From contig CAZTPJ010000005.1 in assembly GCA_964614515.1 (NCBI GenBank), positions 8,619 through 72,618 of the forward strand: a stretch of 64,000 bases of DNA, in the 5' to 3' direction. The notes beneath the pieces are model-generated. The model saw only the letters and a list, made by a program, of their open reading frames with translations. It was not told where the DNA came from and made no database searches. The stretch's first letter is position 1; the number at the start of each line of letters is the position of its first letter. The position numbers and the translations under genes were made by a program. Positions 43,886 through 52,596 of the stretch are shown here, piece after piece. The DNA comes from CAZTPJ01 sp964614515. GTDB lineage: Bacteria; Planctomycetota; Phycisphaerae; Phycisphaerales; UBA1924.

Positions 43886-46800
43886 TCACTGACGCGAGCC
43901 CGCGACCCACGCCGACAACACCGCCATGCGAACTCTCCGGGCCACGTCGGCTTCGATCTCCGCTCCGATGATCGCGTCGATGGCCGTGACCGCGGATGCC
44001 TCAGCCCCCATGTCCGGTTGCGTGCGTTGGATGTACTCGCGCACCCGTTCCTTCGCTCGTTCCATCGCCGCCAGGGCCTCCTCGCGCGATCGCTCCGCGC
44101 GCGTGCGATCCCACGAATCGAAGAGCCGGATCGTGCTGTCATGGCTTGACGTGGCGATCCACCTTCCGTCAGGACTGAATGTCACGCCTCTGACGGCCGC
44201 ATCGTGCGCCCGGAACGACGCGATCAGGTCGTGGGTTTCAACATCAAACACAAGCACTTCGCCAAACCACGAGCCCGCGGCAAGCCGCGTGGAGTCGGCG
44301 TCCAATGAGAGCGACGTGATATGCTGCCCGTGTCCGCTGAGCAGGAATTCCCGCGTGCCGGTCTCGACGTTCCACACGCGAATCGTCTGATCGCGGGAGC
44401 CGCTGTAGATGCGCTCGCCATCGTGACTGAATATGACGACGTGAACATCGGACTCGTGTTCGTCCATCCGTCGAAGTTCCTCGCCTGTGCGCGAGTCCCA
44501 GAGCCTCACCGACTTGTCGCGAGAGCCGGTGACGATCAGCCGGCCATCAGGGCTGAACGCCGCCGAGTTGATGCGGTCATCGTGTGCTGCGAGCACCAGC
44601 GGTTTGCCGCCAGAATCAAGATCCCACACCCTCGCCGAGCCGTCATGGCCACCCGCCACGATCCGTCGGCCCTCCGCGTCAAAGTTGACCGCGGCGATCC
44701 ACTGCGTGTGACCCGTGAGCGAAGGCAGCGCCCGACCGCTGCGCATGTCCCACATCCACACGACAGGCTCGCCGCCCGCGGCCGCAACGGCCGAACCATC
44801 CGGCGAGATCGCCATTGATGTCAGCCCGCCGTTGCCCGCCTTGAACCTCGCGATCTCCACGCCGGTCTCATGGTCCCATACGAGCAAATGACCATCCCGC
44901 GCCGCACCTGCCAACATCGAACCGTCTGGCGAGAACTGCAACCCGCGTGCATGGTCATGCAGACCGGTCAGGATCGAGCATCCCGCCGGCGAGGCCGCTT
45001 CACGCGCGGGCCACGCTCGCAGCGTTCGATCCCACGACGATGAAATCAACACGGCATCATTCGCGCTGAACCACAACCCCGAGACGGCCTCGGCATGGCC
45101 GAGAAATTCGCCGATCACCCGCTTCTCCGGAATCGACGCAATGACGATGCCGCGATGAATCAACCCGGCCGCGACCATCGTCCCATCGCGCGAAAAGCCG
45201 ATCGAGCGCACGGCATTGACCCCGCCGGCCGCCTCGAACACATGCACCTGCCGGCCATCGTGCGTCGTCCAGATGGACACGCGCCCGCCCTCGCCGGCCG
45301 CGCCGACCATCGAACCATCCGGGCTGAATCGCACCTGCATCACCGCGCGGCCGAGATCGAGTTCATGATCCACCGAAAGATCGTCCGCCCCGCGAATCCA
45401 CACGCTCCCGCGATTGTTGAACGTCGCCAGCCATCGTCCATCATCCGATACCTCCGCTCCTTGCACGCCGCCGGGCTGCTCAGCGCCGAACGGCGAGCCA
45501 TCGGCCGAGCCACGCGAGAAGATCATCGCTCGCCCGTTGTCCATCGCGACAACGGTCCGCCCATCGACCAACTCCACCGCGCTGTAGACGGCCGACGGCA
45601 TCGTCGCGATCGTCTCCACCGAACCCAGGTCTCGCGCATCCCACACATGCACCGCGCCATCCTCGCCGCCGGTGATGACGCCGCGCCCATCGCGCGTGAA
45701 ACGTACGCTGAGCACGCGCGTCCCATCGTGCGCTGCGATCGACGCGATTGGCGAAAAGTCTTCGATGTTCCACAGCGCAACGGACCCATCGCCCGCGGCC
45801 GTGGCGATGCGGGTTCCATCATCGCTCACATCCATGTCCAGCACCATGTCATCGTGCGCCCGTTCGGTTCGTATGCTCCGCTCGGCGAGCCGGGAAAGGA
45901 ATCCCCATTCCCATCCGCGTTTGGGATGGTTGGCGGCGGCGAGGCGCGTGCGCATCTGCTCGAGTTCGCCGGTTTTGATCGCGGACATCGCGCCGGCGAT
46001 GTGCGCCGTGTACGCCTGCCACCTGGCGGCGTCTCGCTCGCGGGCGGTCTGCTCTTGCGCGCCGCGGCGCTGACGCACTTCTTCATTCAGGCGCACGGCG
46101 AAGATCGTGCTGACCAGCGCGATCGTCACCACGCTCAGGCCGATCACCAGCCCCGCCGCAACAGGCCCGCGATGCCGCCGCGCGAACAACTGCGCCTGCT
46201 CGAACACGCTCGGCGGACGCGCTTCGATCGGTTCATGGTTCAGCCAACGACGCAGGTCCGCCGCCAGCGCGGCCGCGCTCGCGTATCGCTTCGACCGGTC
46301 CTTGTGCATCGCCATCGAGATGATCGCGTCAAGATCATGCGAAGGCGACGCGAGATCCTGCGTGGCCCGTGGAGGATCATCCTCCGCGATGATCCGAAGC
46401 GCCTCGGGCAGGACGACCTTTGCCAGATCATGCGGCACACGCCCGGCCACGAGTTGATACAGCAGCACGCCCAGCGAATACACATCCGTGCGGATGTCGA
46501 TGTCCGCCGATGCCTCGCACTGCTCGGGACTCATGTAGTTCAGCGTGCCGAGCAGTTGCCGCCGATCCCCCGCCATCGTCGGCGAGTCCGCGCCCGCGTC
46601 GGTCGCCCGCGCGATGCCGAAATCGATCACCTTCGGGCGACCTTCGCCATCGACGAGCACGTTGCCGGGCTTGATGTCGCGGTGAATCACGCCGTGCTGA
46701 TGCCCGTGATGAATCGCTTCGCACACCTGCATGGCCAGGGCCACGCGATCTCGCAGCGACAGGCCGAGTCGCTCGGCAAACTCGGTGATGGGCGCGGCAT

Positions 46801-47293
46801 CGGGAATGAGTTCCATCGCGAAGAACGGGGATGGCGTGGGCTGGCCGATCTTCGCAGCGCCCGCTTCATAGATCTGCGCGATGCCGGGATGCCGCAATTT
46901 CGCGAGCGCTTCGGTCTCGAAGCGAAACCGCAGGTACGCATCGGTCTGCTCCATGCTCGTGTGCAGTACTTTCAATGCGACGCGGCGTTTGGGATCCTCC
47001 TGAATCGCTTCATACACCGTCGCCATGCCGCCCGCGCCAAGCACGCCCACCACGAGGTAGTTGCCCACCGCATCCGGCGGCGATCGCCCGCCATCGCGTC
47101 GATCCTGCACAATCGGCGTTTCGAGAAACGCGCCGGAACGATCCGCCGCATCCAGAAGCGCCATCACGCGATCGAGCAGCTCCGCATCGTCAGCGCAGGC
47201 CTCACGCACGAACTCGCGGCGACGCGGCGGATCGTGTTCCATCGCGCGCACGAACATCGCGTGCGAACGCCGGGCAAGGTCAAGCCGCGTCAT
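43886..47293 (-). CDS. Ser/Thr kinase with membrane helix and 14 WD40 repeats
   Basis: This 1135-residue protein has an N-terminal helical domain (1-75) and a kinase domain with GAGGMATVYEA, HRDIKPGN and DFGIARA. One membrane helix lies at about 375-399. Fourteen WD40-like repeats follow (about 475-1075), enough for two seven-bladed propellers. The last 60 residues are helical. It lies downstream of, and overlaps by 14 bases, an ECF sigma gene, the pairing typical of planctomycete sigma/kinase modules. The kinase probably controls the sigma factor or its regulon. ATG 47293 is the only sensible start. Confidence 0.92.
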   Translation of the reverse strand: MTRLDLARRSHAMFVRAMEHDPPRRREFVREACADDAELLDRVMALLDAADRSGAFLETPIVQDRRDGGRSPPDAVGNYLVVGVLGAGGMATVYEAIQEDPKRRVALKVLHTSMEQTDAYLRFRFETEALAKLRHPGIAQIYEAGAAKIGQPTPSPFFAMELIPDAAPITEFAERLGLSLRDRVALAMQVCEAIHHGHQHGVIHRDIKPGNVLVDGEGRPKVIDFGIARATDAGADSPTMAGDRRQLLGTLNYMSPEQCEASADIDIRTDVYSLGVLLYQLVAGRVPHDLAKVVLPEALRIIAEDDPPRATQDLASPSHDLDAIISMAMHKDRSKRYASAAALAADLRRWLNHEPIEARPPSVFEQAQLFARRHRGPVAAGLVIGLSVVTIALVSTIFAVRLNEEVRQRRGAQEQTARERDAARWQAYTAHIAGAMSAIKTGELEQMRTRLAAANHPKRGWEWGFLSRLAERSIRTERAHDDMVLDMDVSDDGTRIATAAGDGSVALWNIEDFSPIASIAAHDGTRVLSVRFTRDGRGVITGGEDGAVHVWDARDLGSVETIATMPSAVYSAVELVDGRTVVAMDNGRAMIFSRGSADGSPFGAEQPGGVQGAEVSDDGRWLATFNNRGSVWIRGADDLSVDHELDLGRAVMQVRFSPDGSMVGAAGEGGRVSIWTTHDGRQVHVFEAAGGVNAVRSIGFSRDGTMVAAGLIHRGIVIASIPEKRVIGEFLGHAEAVSGLWFSANDAVLISSSWDRTLRAWPAREAASPAGCSILTGLHDHARGLQFSPDGSMLAGAARDGHLLVWDHETGVEIARFKAGNGGLTSMAISPDGSAVAAAGGEPVVWMWDMRSGRALPSLTGHTQWIAAVNFDAEGRRIVAGGHDGSARVWDLDSGGKPLVLAAHDDRINSAAFSPDGRLIVTGSRDKSVRLWDSRTGEELRRMDEHESDVHVVIFSHDGERIYSGSRDQTIRVWNVETGTREFLLSGHGQHITSLSLDADSTRLAAGSWFGEVLVFDVETHDLIASFRAHDAAVRGVTFSPDGRWIATSSHDSTIRLFDSWDRTRAERSREEALAAMERAKERVREYIQRTQPDMGAEASAVTAIDAIIGAEIEADVARRVRMAVLSAWVAGSRQ

Positions 47294-47873
47294 CGGCGGG
47301 CGCGCCCTCCAACTCCGACAGGCGGAGAAACAGCCACGCCCGCGCGATCTGCCACTCGCGATCCACGCTGCGACGACCGATGGACAACGCTTCGGCGATC
47401 TCGGGGATCGTCAACCCGCCGAAGAACTTGAGTTCGACGATTCGCGATTGGCGCTCGCTGAGCAGCGCGAGTTCCTCGAGCGCTTCATCGAGCGCGACGA
47501 GATCAACATCGCGCGGCCCCTGTTCCACTTCGACCCCTTCGAGCGAGATGCGCCGAGCCCCGCCCCCACGCTTGGCCGCGTGCTTCTCACGCGCGTGATC
47601 CACCAGAATCCGGCGAATGATCCGTGAAGCCACGGCGAAGAAATGCGCCCGATCCTTCCAGTCCGTCGTGCGCTGCTCGATGAGTTTCAGGTAGGCTTCG
47701 TGCACCAGGGCCGTGGGTTGGAGCGTGTGGTCGCTGCGTTCAGCGCGAAGGTGACTCACCGCCAGGCGCCGCACATCGTCGTACATCGCCGAGAGCAGCG
47801 CATCGACATCGCGCCGGGTGCCGCTGGCCGCGGCCTTGAGCATGCGCGTCAGGTCTCCAATTGGTTGATCCAT
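47280..47873 (-). CDS. ECF-type RNA polymerase sigma factor
   Basis: This 197-residue protein has a region-2 block ALVHEAYLKLIEQ plus RAHFFAVASRIIRRILVDHARE, and a region-4 helix-turn-helix LTIPEIAEALSIGRRSVDREW. This matches the sigma-70 ECF subgroup often paired with WD40 or TPR kinases in planctomycetes. ATG 47873 has GGAG upstream. Upstream in-frame sequence is repeat-derived (repeating PPRSGG) and is not taken as coding. It overlaps the kinase gene by 14 bases. Confidence 0.92.
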   Translation of the reverse strand: MDQPIGDLTRMLKAAASGTRRDVDALLSAMYDDVRRLAVSHLRAERSDHTLQPTALVHEAYLKLIEQRTTDWKDRAHFFAVASRIIRRILVDHAREKHAAKRGGGARRISLEGVEVEQGPRDVDLVALDEALEELALLSERQSRIVELKFFGGLTIPEIAEALSIGRRSVDREWQIARAWLFLRLSELEGAPADDAA

Positions 47874-48065
47874 GTTCGCGTGCTCCGACCGCGCGGGTCG
47901 ATGGCCGACAACGTCCATCGTTTCGCGGACACCTTCCATCACCGCCCCGCCGTGTGAGATGGACGCCATGCCTTGTCTCGCCGCCCGCGGTGGGTTCCGG
48001 CCGCCGAGGCCGTCACGCACCGCCGCACCCACACGACGCGAGAACCCTAGGCGAATCGCGCCAGG

Positions 48066-48165
48066 CCGTGGCGGGTTCCGGTGTACCCCGCCACTCCGTG
48101 GCAGGTTCCTGGGTGGCCCGCCACTCCGTGGCGGGTTCCTGGGTGGCCTGCCACTCCGTGGCGGG
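48066..48165. repeat. Tandem 30-bp repeat with CCCGCCAC-TCC-GTGGCGGG core
   Basis: There are about 3.3 copies at a 30-bp period. Cores lie at 48087-48105, 48117-48135 (perfect) and 48147-48165. The middle core and its flanks match the element next to the assembly gap in sdhA. Confidence 0.85.
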
Positions 48166-48424
48166 TTCTTCACGCCGAAGGCGTGGTCGGCAATGGCCGG
48201 TGGTGAAGCGAAGGCCCTTCGCCGAGCGACACCACCGGAGAACCACCCAGACGTTCTCGCTCGATCCTCATTGATCCGCGGTTCGAAGGACTGCTCGTTC
48301 GGCCCGCATCGCGGGCGTGCCTGCGCGAATCAACCATCGAGCGCCATTTCAGGGTGCAAGGGGGGGGCGTGACTTCCGCGGGTGTCGCCGCGAAGCGCGG
48401 CGACGACCCCCCGCTACTGACGGC

Positions 48425-48559
48425 CATGCCTTCGGCATGAGGAAGCGAAGCCAGACCTTCGGAATGTAAAGGCAACACCGCCGTTTCGGCCGGGAGAGAC
48501 AACATCGCGCCTTCGGCATGAAGAGGCAACGCGATGCGTTCGGCATAAACAGATGTCAC
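48425..48559. repeat. Five tandem copies of a 27-bp repeat
   Basis: Units begin at 48425, 48452, 48479, 48506 and 48533. The common core is CCTTCGGCATGAAGAGGCAAC with changes between units, so copies are diverged. The first unit holds a CATGCC-TTC-GGCATG hairpin. Confidence 0.8.
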
Positions 48560-48586
48560 CATCGCGTCGGTGGGCAGAATCGGAGA

Positions 48587-48632
48587 CCGCTCGCGGAGCG
48601 AGCGAACCACGCGAAGCCGCTCGCGGAGCGAG
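48587..48632. repeat. Two copies of a CGCTC-GCG-GAGCG repeat, 30-bp period
   Basis: Identical CCGCTCGCGGAGCGAG elements start at 48587 and 48617. Each is a 5-bp hairpin with a GCG loop. Confidence 0.75.
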
Positions 48633-48663
48633 AGGGCCACCCCGAAGAGTGGGCCGCCGCGAA

Positions 48664-48738
48664 TGACCCCAAGGGGATTTGAACCCCTGTTACCAGGATG
48701 AGAACCTGGCGTCCTGGACCAGACTAGACGATGGGGCC
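48664..48738 (-). tRNA. tRNA-Glu (anticodon CTC)
   Basis: The 75-base cloverleaf has acceptor GGCCCCA pairing with TGGGGTC, an anticodon stem CCAGG/CCTGG around loop TTCTCAT (anticodon CTC, reads GAG), and a T-arm AGGGGTTCAAATCCCCT. The discriminator is A. CCA is not encoded. Confidence 0.93.
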
Positions 48739-48824
48739 GATGAGAATCAAGCGTAGTCGACCTCGGCCGATGCGGCAACCGCGAGGGCCAGACCCCCGCG
48801 CCAACACGCGTCGCGCCCCGCTTT

Positions 48825-49142
48825 TTACGCGTGCGCCACGGCCGCGGAGGCGGCACACAGCCTGCGCCGCAACTGCGAAAGGGCATAGACCGCGGCCTCG
48901 ATCTCGGTGTGTCCAACGACCGCGCCCGAGGCGCTCCCGGCCGCATCGCGCCATTCAGCGCGATAGCAGTCGAACAGTTGAACGTGTCGAAGCGTGAGGT
49001 CAAACCCGGCGGAGCGAAACTCTTCCCGGACGGCCTTGACGCGAGGAAAGGCCCGGCCATCAGAATGATGCTCGCACCCGGCCGAGTCCATCGCGGCCCA
49101 GCCGGTTGCGTACAACTCGTCGATTGCGAAGTCCAGACCCAT
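48825..49142 (-). CDS. Hypothetical protein of 105 residues
   Basis: No family is recognised. The protein is compact and mixed alpha/beta, with an RHVQLFDCYRAEWRDA strand-loop and a C-terminal EIEAAVYALSQLRRRL helix. ATG 49142 is preceded by AAAGGAT. A TACGAT -10-like box lies about 83 bases upstream on the same strand (49225-49230). Composition is like its neighbours. It stands alone next to tRNA-Glu. Confidence 0.65.
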   Translation of the reverse strand: MGLDFAIDELYATGWAAMDSAGCEHHSDGRAFPRVKAVREEFRSAGFDLTLRHVQLFDCYRAEWRDAAGSASGAVVGHTEIEAAVYALSQLRRRLCAASAAVAHA

Positions 49143-49306
49143 GGGCCGCCATCCTTTCCGCAGGGCCGCCTCTCCCTCGCAGGATCGAGCCGTCGGCGAC
49201 GTTCAAACCCTCCAGCGCGCACCAATCGTAGCCGAACATGCACGAAACGTCTAGTTGACCCCTGGTTTCGCCACCGACACGCAAGTTAGCAGACGGTAAC
49301 CCAGGC

Positions 49307-50122
49307 TCATCGCCCAGGCAGGATCACAAGCACCAGAATGTCAAAGAACGCATGCACCCCCACCACGATCCCAAACCCGCGAAGCAGATAGATCACCCCA
49401 AAGAACGCCCCCGCGATCAGAAAATACAGAAAGCGAAACGCATCGAGATCCCAACCCGACGCCCACACATCGTGATACAACGCGAAGCACGCCGCGGAGA
49501 TCACCACGGCCGCGATCCGGCCGCTTCGATCCGCCATGTCAAGCCCTTCGCGCGTCTTGAGGTTGCGTGCGTGCTTCAGCGCGAACACCACGAGCGAGTG
49601 GATCAGGGCCATCCCCACCATTCGGAAGAGAAGTTCCTCATACAGCCCAGCGCCGATGGAAATCGTCAACCGCGCGGGCCACGGCAGCGTCAAGAGATCA
49701 GAGGCCGTGCGGGCCGCCGGCGTGCCCGGTTGAAACAGAATCGCAAAGACCAGCAGGGGCAGCGTCCAAACGACGGATTCCATGGCCATGGTGGTCAGGA
49801 CAATCGGGCGGATGCGCCATCGGTCGCGCTCCAGGATGTGCCAGGTCAACATGACCACGACCAGCGCGATCCCTGGCAGATACAGGCCGACCACGCCGAA
49901 CGCCTGAAAGAACCCGGCCAGCACGCGCCACGCTCGAATCGTCTCGATCAGCCCGTGATTCGAATCGCTCAGATACACGATCGAACCGATCTCATAGAAG
50001 ATAATCAGCGGCGCGAGGAAGACCAGCACGTGCAGCGGCCGCATCGACAGCCACGCATACGACGACTCCGCCCCCGGTGGGGGTCGTCGCGACTTGGGAG
50101 CGGCTGGCGCTGAAGCGGGCAT
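49307..50122 (-). CDS. CPBP-family intramembrane protease
   Basis: This protein of about 271 residues has seven or eight membrane segments. The three conserved motifs of CPBP (Abi) glutamic-type proteases are present: YEELLFRMVG (EExxxR), FALYHDVW (FxxxH) and VHAFFDIL. Homologues process prenylated or secreted peptides or have immunity roles. ATG 50122 is used; a TTG at 50167 overlaps the upstream stop as TTGA and would add 15 residues. Neither has a good ribosome binding site. It is in tandem with the amidohydrolase gene. Confidence 0.87.
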   Translation of the reverse strand: MPASAPAAPKSRRPPPGAESSYAWLSMRPLHVLVFLAPLIIFYEIGSIVYLSDSNHGLIETIRAWRVLAGFFQAFGVVGLYLPGIALVVVMLTWHILERDRWRIRPIVLTTMAMESVVWTLPLLVFAILFQPGTPAARTASDLLTLPWPARLTISIGAGLYEELLFRMVGMALIHSLVVFALKHARNLKTREGLDMADRSGRIAAVVISAACFALYHDVWASGWDLDAFRFLYFLIAGAFFGVIYLLRGFGIVVGVHAFFDILVLVILPGR

Positions 50123-50163
50123 CGGGAGGTGAGGATATCCCCCGCGGGATGATGGCCCGCGAC

Positions 50164-51273
50164 TCAACCGAATCGCGCCCGGCCTTGAAACAACCTCTCC
50201 ACGGCGACGTGGTACAGGCTGCGTAGGACATCGTCGGGCAGCGCGGCCGCCCGCAGCCGCGGAGCGGACATCGCATCGAACCGCGATGGATCCACCATCA
50301 TCAGGTCGGGGTCGGCGATGGGCGACGGGCCGTCGAAGTTCGTCTCGAACATCGTCCGCAAGGCCCAGTACCGACTCGCGTACAACTCGAACGCGGAGTC
50401 CGGACCGTCCGCCAGATCCCCCATCGGATGCGTGGAATCGGAATCCCGCGGCCGCAAGTGTTCATCCGTCGTCACGATGTCGGAGCCGAAGAAGATGCGC
50501 CCCTTCCACCGCGTGAAGAACTCGCGGCGGCGCGAGGGATCATGCTTCGAGAGTTCCCGCACCATCCACTTGGTCGCGGATGTATCCAGCGACAGGTTCG
50601 CGTGCCGTGAAAGCAGGCCATCGAGCACGTCAAGGTCTTCCGGCGATCCGGCCATGTGCGCGGCGACCCACGGTCCGGCGAAACGATCCATCATCCGCTC
50701 GAAGGGGAGGTACTGCGCCTGCTTGGTTCCGTAGCGTGCGGCGTCGGCGTACTTCGTGCTGAACCAGGTGTCGGGGTCGGCGACGTGAACGAGGATCATC
50801 ATGCCCAGACTCTGAGCCAGTTCCACCGCGCGCACGCGCCACTCGCTGTCGAGCGGCACGACATCGCGTGCGTTGTCGCCGATGAAGTCCCACAGCCGGG
50901 GCGCGGCCCACAACTTGATCATCCGCGCGCCGTGGCTCGCGTGCCACACCGCGATGTCGTCGAGGAATCCCTGCCGAAACGCGTGGCCCTTGTCCGCCTG
51001 TCCCCAGTTCGGCCCCGCGACGAAGTGAACCGCGTCGCCGAGAATCTCGCGGATCGCGGCGGCGTCGGCCAGTCGCGTTTGCGAGATGAAGGCGGTCACT
51101 CCGTAGAGTTTCGCGACGCGCTGGAGGATTCGTGCAGCGCCGGGGCCATTGATGTGAATGTGCGCATCGATGATCGGACCACGCGACGACAGAACCTTCG
51201 CTTCGGCCGCGTAGTCAATGCCCGTGAGGTTCGCGGCGCTGCGTGGGTTCGTCTGGCGTTCCGGGCTGGACAT
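50164..51273 (-). CDS. Amidohydrolase family 2 metal-dependent hydrolase
   Basis: This 369-residue TIM-barrel protein begins the catalytic domain with IDAHIHINGPG (HxH metal motif near residue 39) and has HVADPDTW, AAHMAGSPEDLD and FFGSDIVTT, the last with the metal-binding Asp. It lacks a signal peptide, so it is cytoplasmic. Family members decarboxylate or hydrolyse aromatic and carboxylate substrates; the substrate here is unknown. ATG 51273 lies eight bases after a TATCAT box and has no Shine-Dalgarno sequence. Confidence 0.85.
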   Translation of the reverse strand: MSSPERQTNPRSAANLTGIDYAAEAKVLSSRGPIIDAHIHINGPGAARILQRVAKLYGVTAFISQTRLADAAAIREILGDAVHFVAGPNWGQADKGHAFRQGFLDDIAVWHASHGARMIKLWAAPRLWDFIGDNARDVVPLDSEWRVRAVELAQSLGMMILVHVADPDTWFSTKYADAARYGTKQAQYLPFERMMDRFAGPWVAAHMAGSPEDLDVLDGLLSRHANLSLDTSATKWMVRELSKHDPSRRREFFTRWKGRIFFGSDIVTTDEHLRPRDSDSTHPMGDLADGPDSAFELYASRYWALRTMFETNFDGPSPIADPDLMMVDPSRFDAMSAPRLRAAALPDDVLRSLYHVAVERLFQGRARFG

Positions 51274-51281
51274 GCGGTGCA

Positions 51282-51287
51282 ATGATA
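51282..51287 (-). promoter_or_regulatory. Putative -10 box for the amidohydrolase-2 gene
   Basis: On the minus strand TATCAT is eight bases before the ATG at 51273. This is compatible with a leaderless or very short leader mRNA. Confidence 0.4.
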
Positions 51288-51331
51288 CGTCATGGGCGTG
51301 ATGCATCACGCCGCTTGAGGACTTTCCCGCC

Positions 51332-52564
51332 TTGCTTGAACCCACTGCAACCACCGAGTCCGCCGAAGCGCCCTCCACGCGACGCCCGCGCATCGCGCTG
51401 GCCCACGACTGGCTCGTGGGCATGCGCGGCGGCGAGCGAGTCCTCGACGCCATCGCACGCATCGTACGACAACGATTCACACCCGCGCGGTTGTACACGA
51501 TGTTTGACGACGGCCGGGCGATGTCACCCGATATTGACGCCTTTGAGAAGACTTCATCGTTTCTGAACCGCGTTCCGGGTGGCTCTGGGCGTGCGCGGCG
51601 ATGGCTGCTGCCGCTGTATCCGCTCGCGGTACGAGATCTCTCGCGGCTACTGGCCCTCGATCACGCGAGAGAGCCGATCGACCTGCTGATCTCCACAAGT
51701 TCCGCGGCGATCAAGGGCCTGCGTCCCCCCCCGGGCGTGCCGCACATCTGCTATTGCCACTCGCCCGCGCGGTATCTCTGGTCACAAGGCGAGGAGTATG
51801 CCCGAACCTCGGCGATGCTGCGAGTGGGTCTGGCCATGACCGGCCCCGCCCTGCGACGATGGGATGCCGCCACGGCCGCACACGTCACGACCTTCATCGC
51901 AAACTCCACGCACACGGCCCGTGAGATTCAGCGATGCTACGGTCGGGATTCGCAGGTGATTCATCCCCCGGTGCGAACAGACTTCTTCACGCCCGATGCG
52001 AGCGTGGAGCGCGAGGATTTCTGGCTGGCCGTGGGCGCGATTGAACCCTACAAGCAGTTCGACCTCGCGATCCGGGCGGCGCAGGCGGCCGGGGCACGGC
52101 TCGTCATCATCGGCGATGGCACGCTGCGACCCGCGCTGGAACGTGCCGCGGGACCGCATGTCGAGTTTCGCGGGCGAGTGAGCGATGAAGCCCTGCGCGA
52201 TGCCTACCGCCGTGCCAGACTCCTGCTCTTCCCGCAGATCGAGGACTTCGGCATCATCGCGGCCGAGGCGCAGGCGTGCGGATGCCCAGTGGTGGCGAGG
52301 CGCGCGGGCGGGGCGGTGGACATTGTCGAGGAAGGGGTCACCGGCGTGCTTTTCGATGAGCCAACCCCCACATCGCTCGCATCGGCCACCGATCGGCCTG
52401 GGAAACTCGCTTCTGAGGCATGTCGCCGACAGGCCGTGAGTTTCGCGGAGAGCCGGTTTGAGGGGCGTATGCTGGGCATTATCCGCGGCGTCACGGCGGC
52501 AAGCCTCCGGCGAGTTCAGCGCGCCGCCCTGGCAGGCAAAACCGAGTTACATAACGCACCTTGA
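51332..52564 (+). CDS. Glycosyltransferase family 4 protein
   Basis: This 410-residue GT-B enzyme has an N-terminal RIALAHDWLVGMRGGERV nucleotide-sugar fold start, HICYCHSPARYLWSQ, AVGAIEPYKQFDLAIRA and the C-terminal EDFGIIAAEAQACGCPVVA (E-x7-E donor site). It resembles WbaZ-like mannosyltransferases. The start is TTG 51332; no ATG exists before residue 30 and a stop lies about 30 bases upstream. A run of nine C at 51725-51733 lies in the coding sequence. It is divergent from the amidohydrolase gene. Confidence 0.9.
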   Translation: MLEPTATTESAEAPSTRRPRIALAHDWLVGMRGGERVLDAIARIVRQRFTPARLYTMFDDGRAMSPDIDAFEKTSSFLNRVPGGSGRARRWLLPLYPLAVRDLSRLLALDHAREPIDLLISTSSAAIKGLRPPPGVPHICYCHSPARYLWSQGEEYARTSAMLRVGLAMTGPALRRWDAATAAHVTTFIANSTHTAREIQRCYGRDSQVIHPPVRTDFFTPDASVEREDFWLAVGAIEPYKQFDLAIRAAQAAGARLVIIGDGTLRPALERAAGPHVEFRGRVSDEALRDAYRRARLLLFPQIEDFGIIAAEAQACGCPVVARRAGGAVDIVEEGVTGVLFDEPTPTSLASATDRPGKLASEACRRQAVSFAESRFEGRMLGIIRGVTAASLRRVQRAALAGKTELHNAP

Positions 52565-52568
52565 CCAC

Positions 52569-52596
52569 TTGAATCCCACTGGGGCTTTGGTATGAT
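52569..52596 (+). promoter_or_regulatory. Sigma70-type promoter of the first sugar-dehydrogenase-like gene
   Basis: TTGAAT at 52569-52574 and TATGAT at 52591-52596 are spaced by 16 bases. The start codon is about 186 bases away, so the transcript has an unusually long leader. Confidence 0.55.

Larger units (their letters stand above)
47874..48663. other. 790-bp gene-free region packed with hairpin repeats
   Basis: No convincing gene lies here. It holds at least nine short inverted repeats, nearly all with a three-base loop, and three tandem arrays (30, 27 and 30 bp periods). Frames that cross it encode only repeat-derived peptides. It separates the sigma factor start from tRNA-Glu and may include the sigma gene promoter. 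Confidence 0.7.

Noticed and set aside
47874..48173. Upstream extension of the ECF sigma factor reading frame by about 100 residues
   Set aside because: The extra residues are a translation of the 30-bp hairpin repeats (repeating PPRSGG) and there is no ribosome binding site; the family N-terminus fits ATG 47873.
48170..48562. Minus-strand frame encoding nine-residue HAEG-type repeats
   Set aside because: It crosses several hairpins, lacks a ribosome binding site, and its repetitive sequence follows from the 27-bp DNA repeats.
48066..48632. Tandem repeats considered as a CRISPR array
   Set aside because: Units are contiguous with no unique spacers, periods are 27 and 30 bp, copies are diverged, and no cas genes are present.
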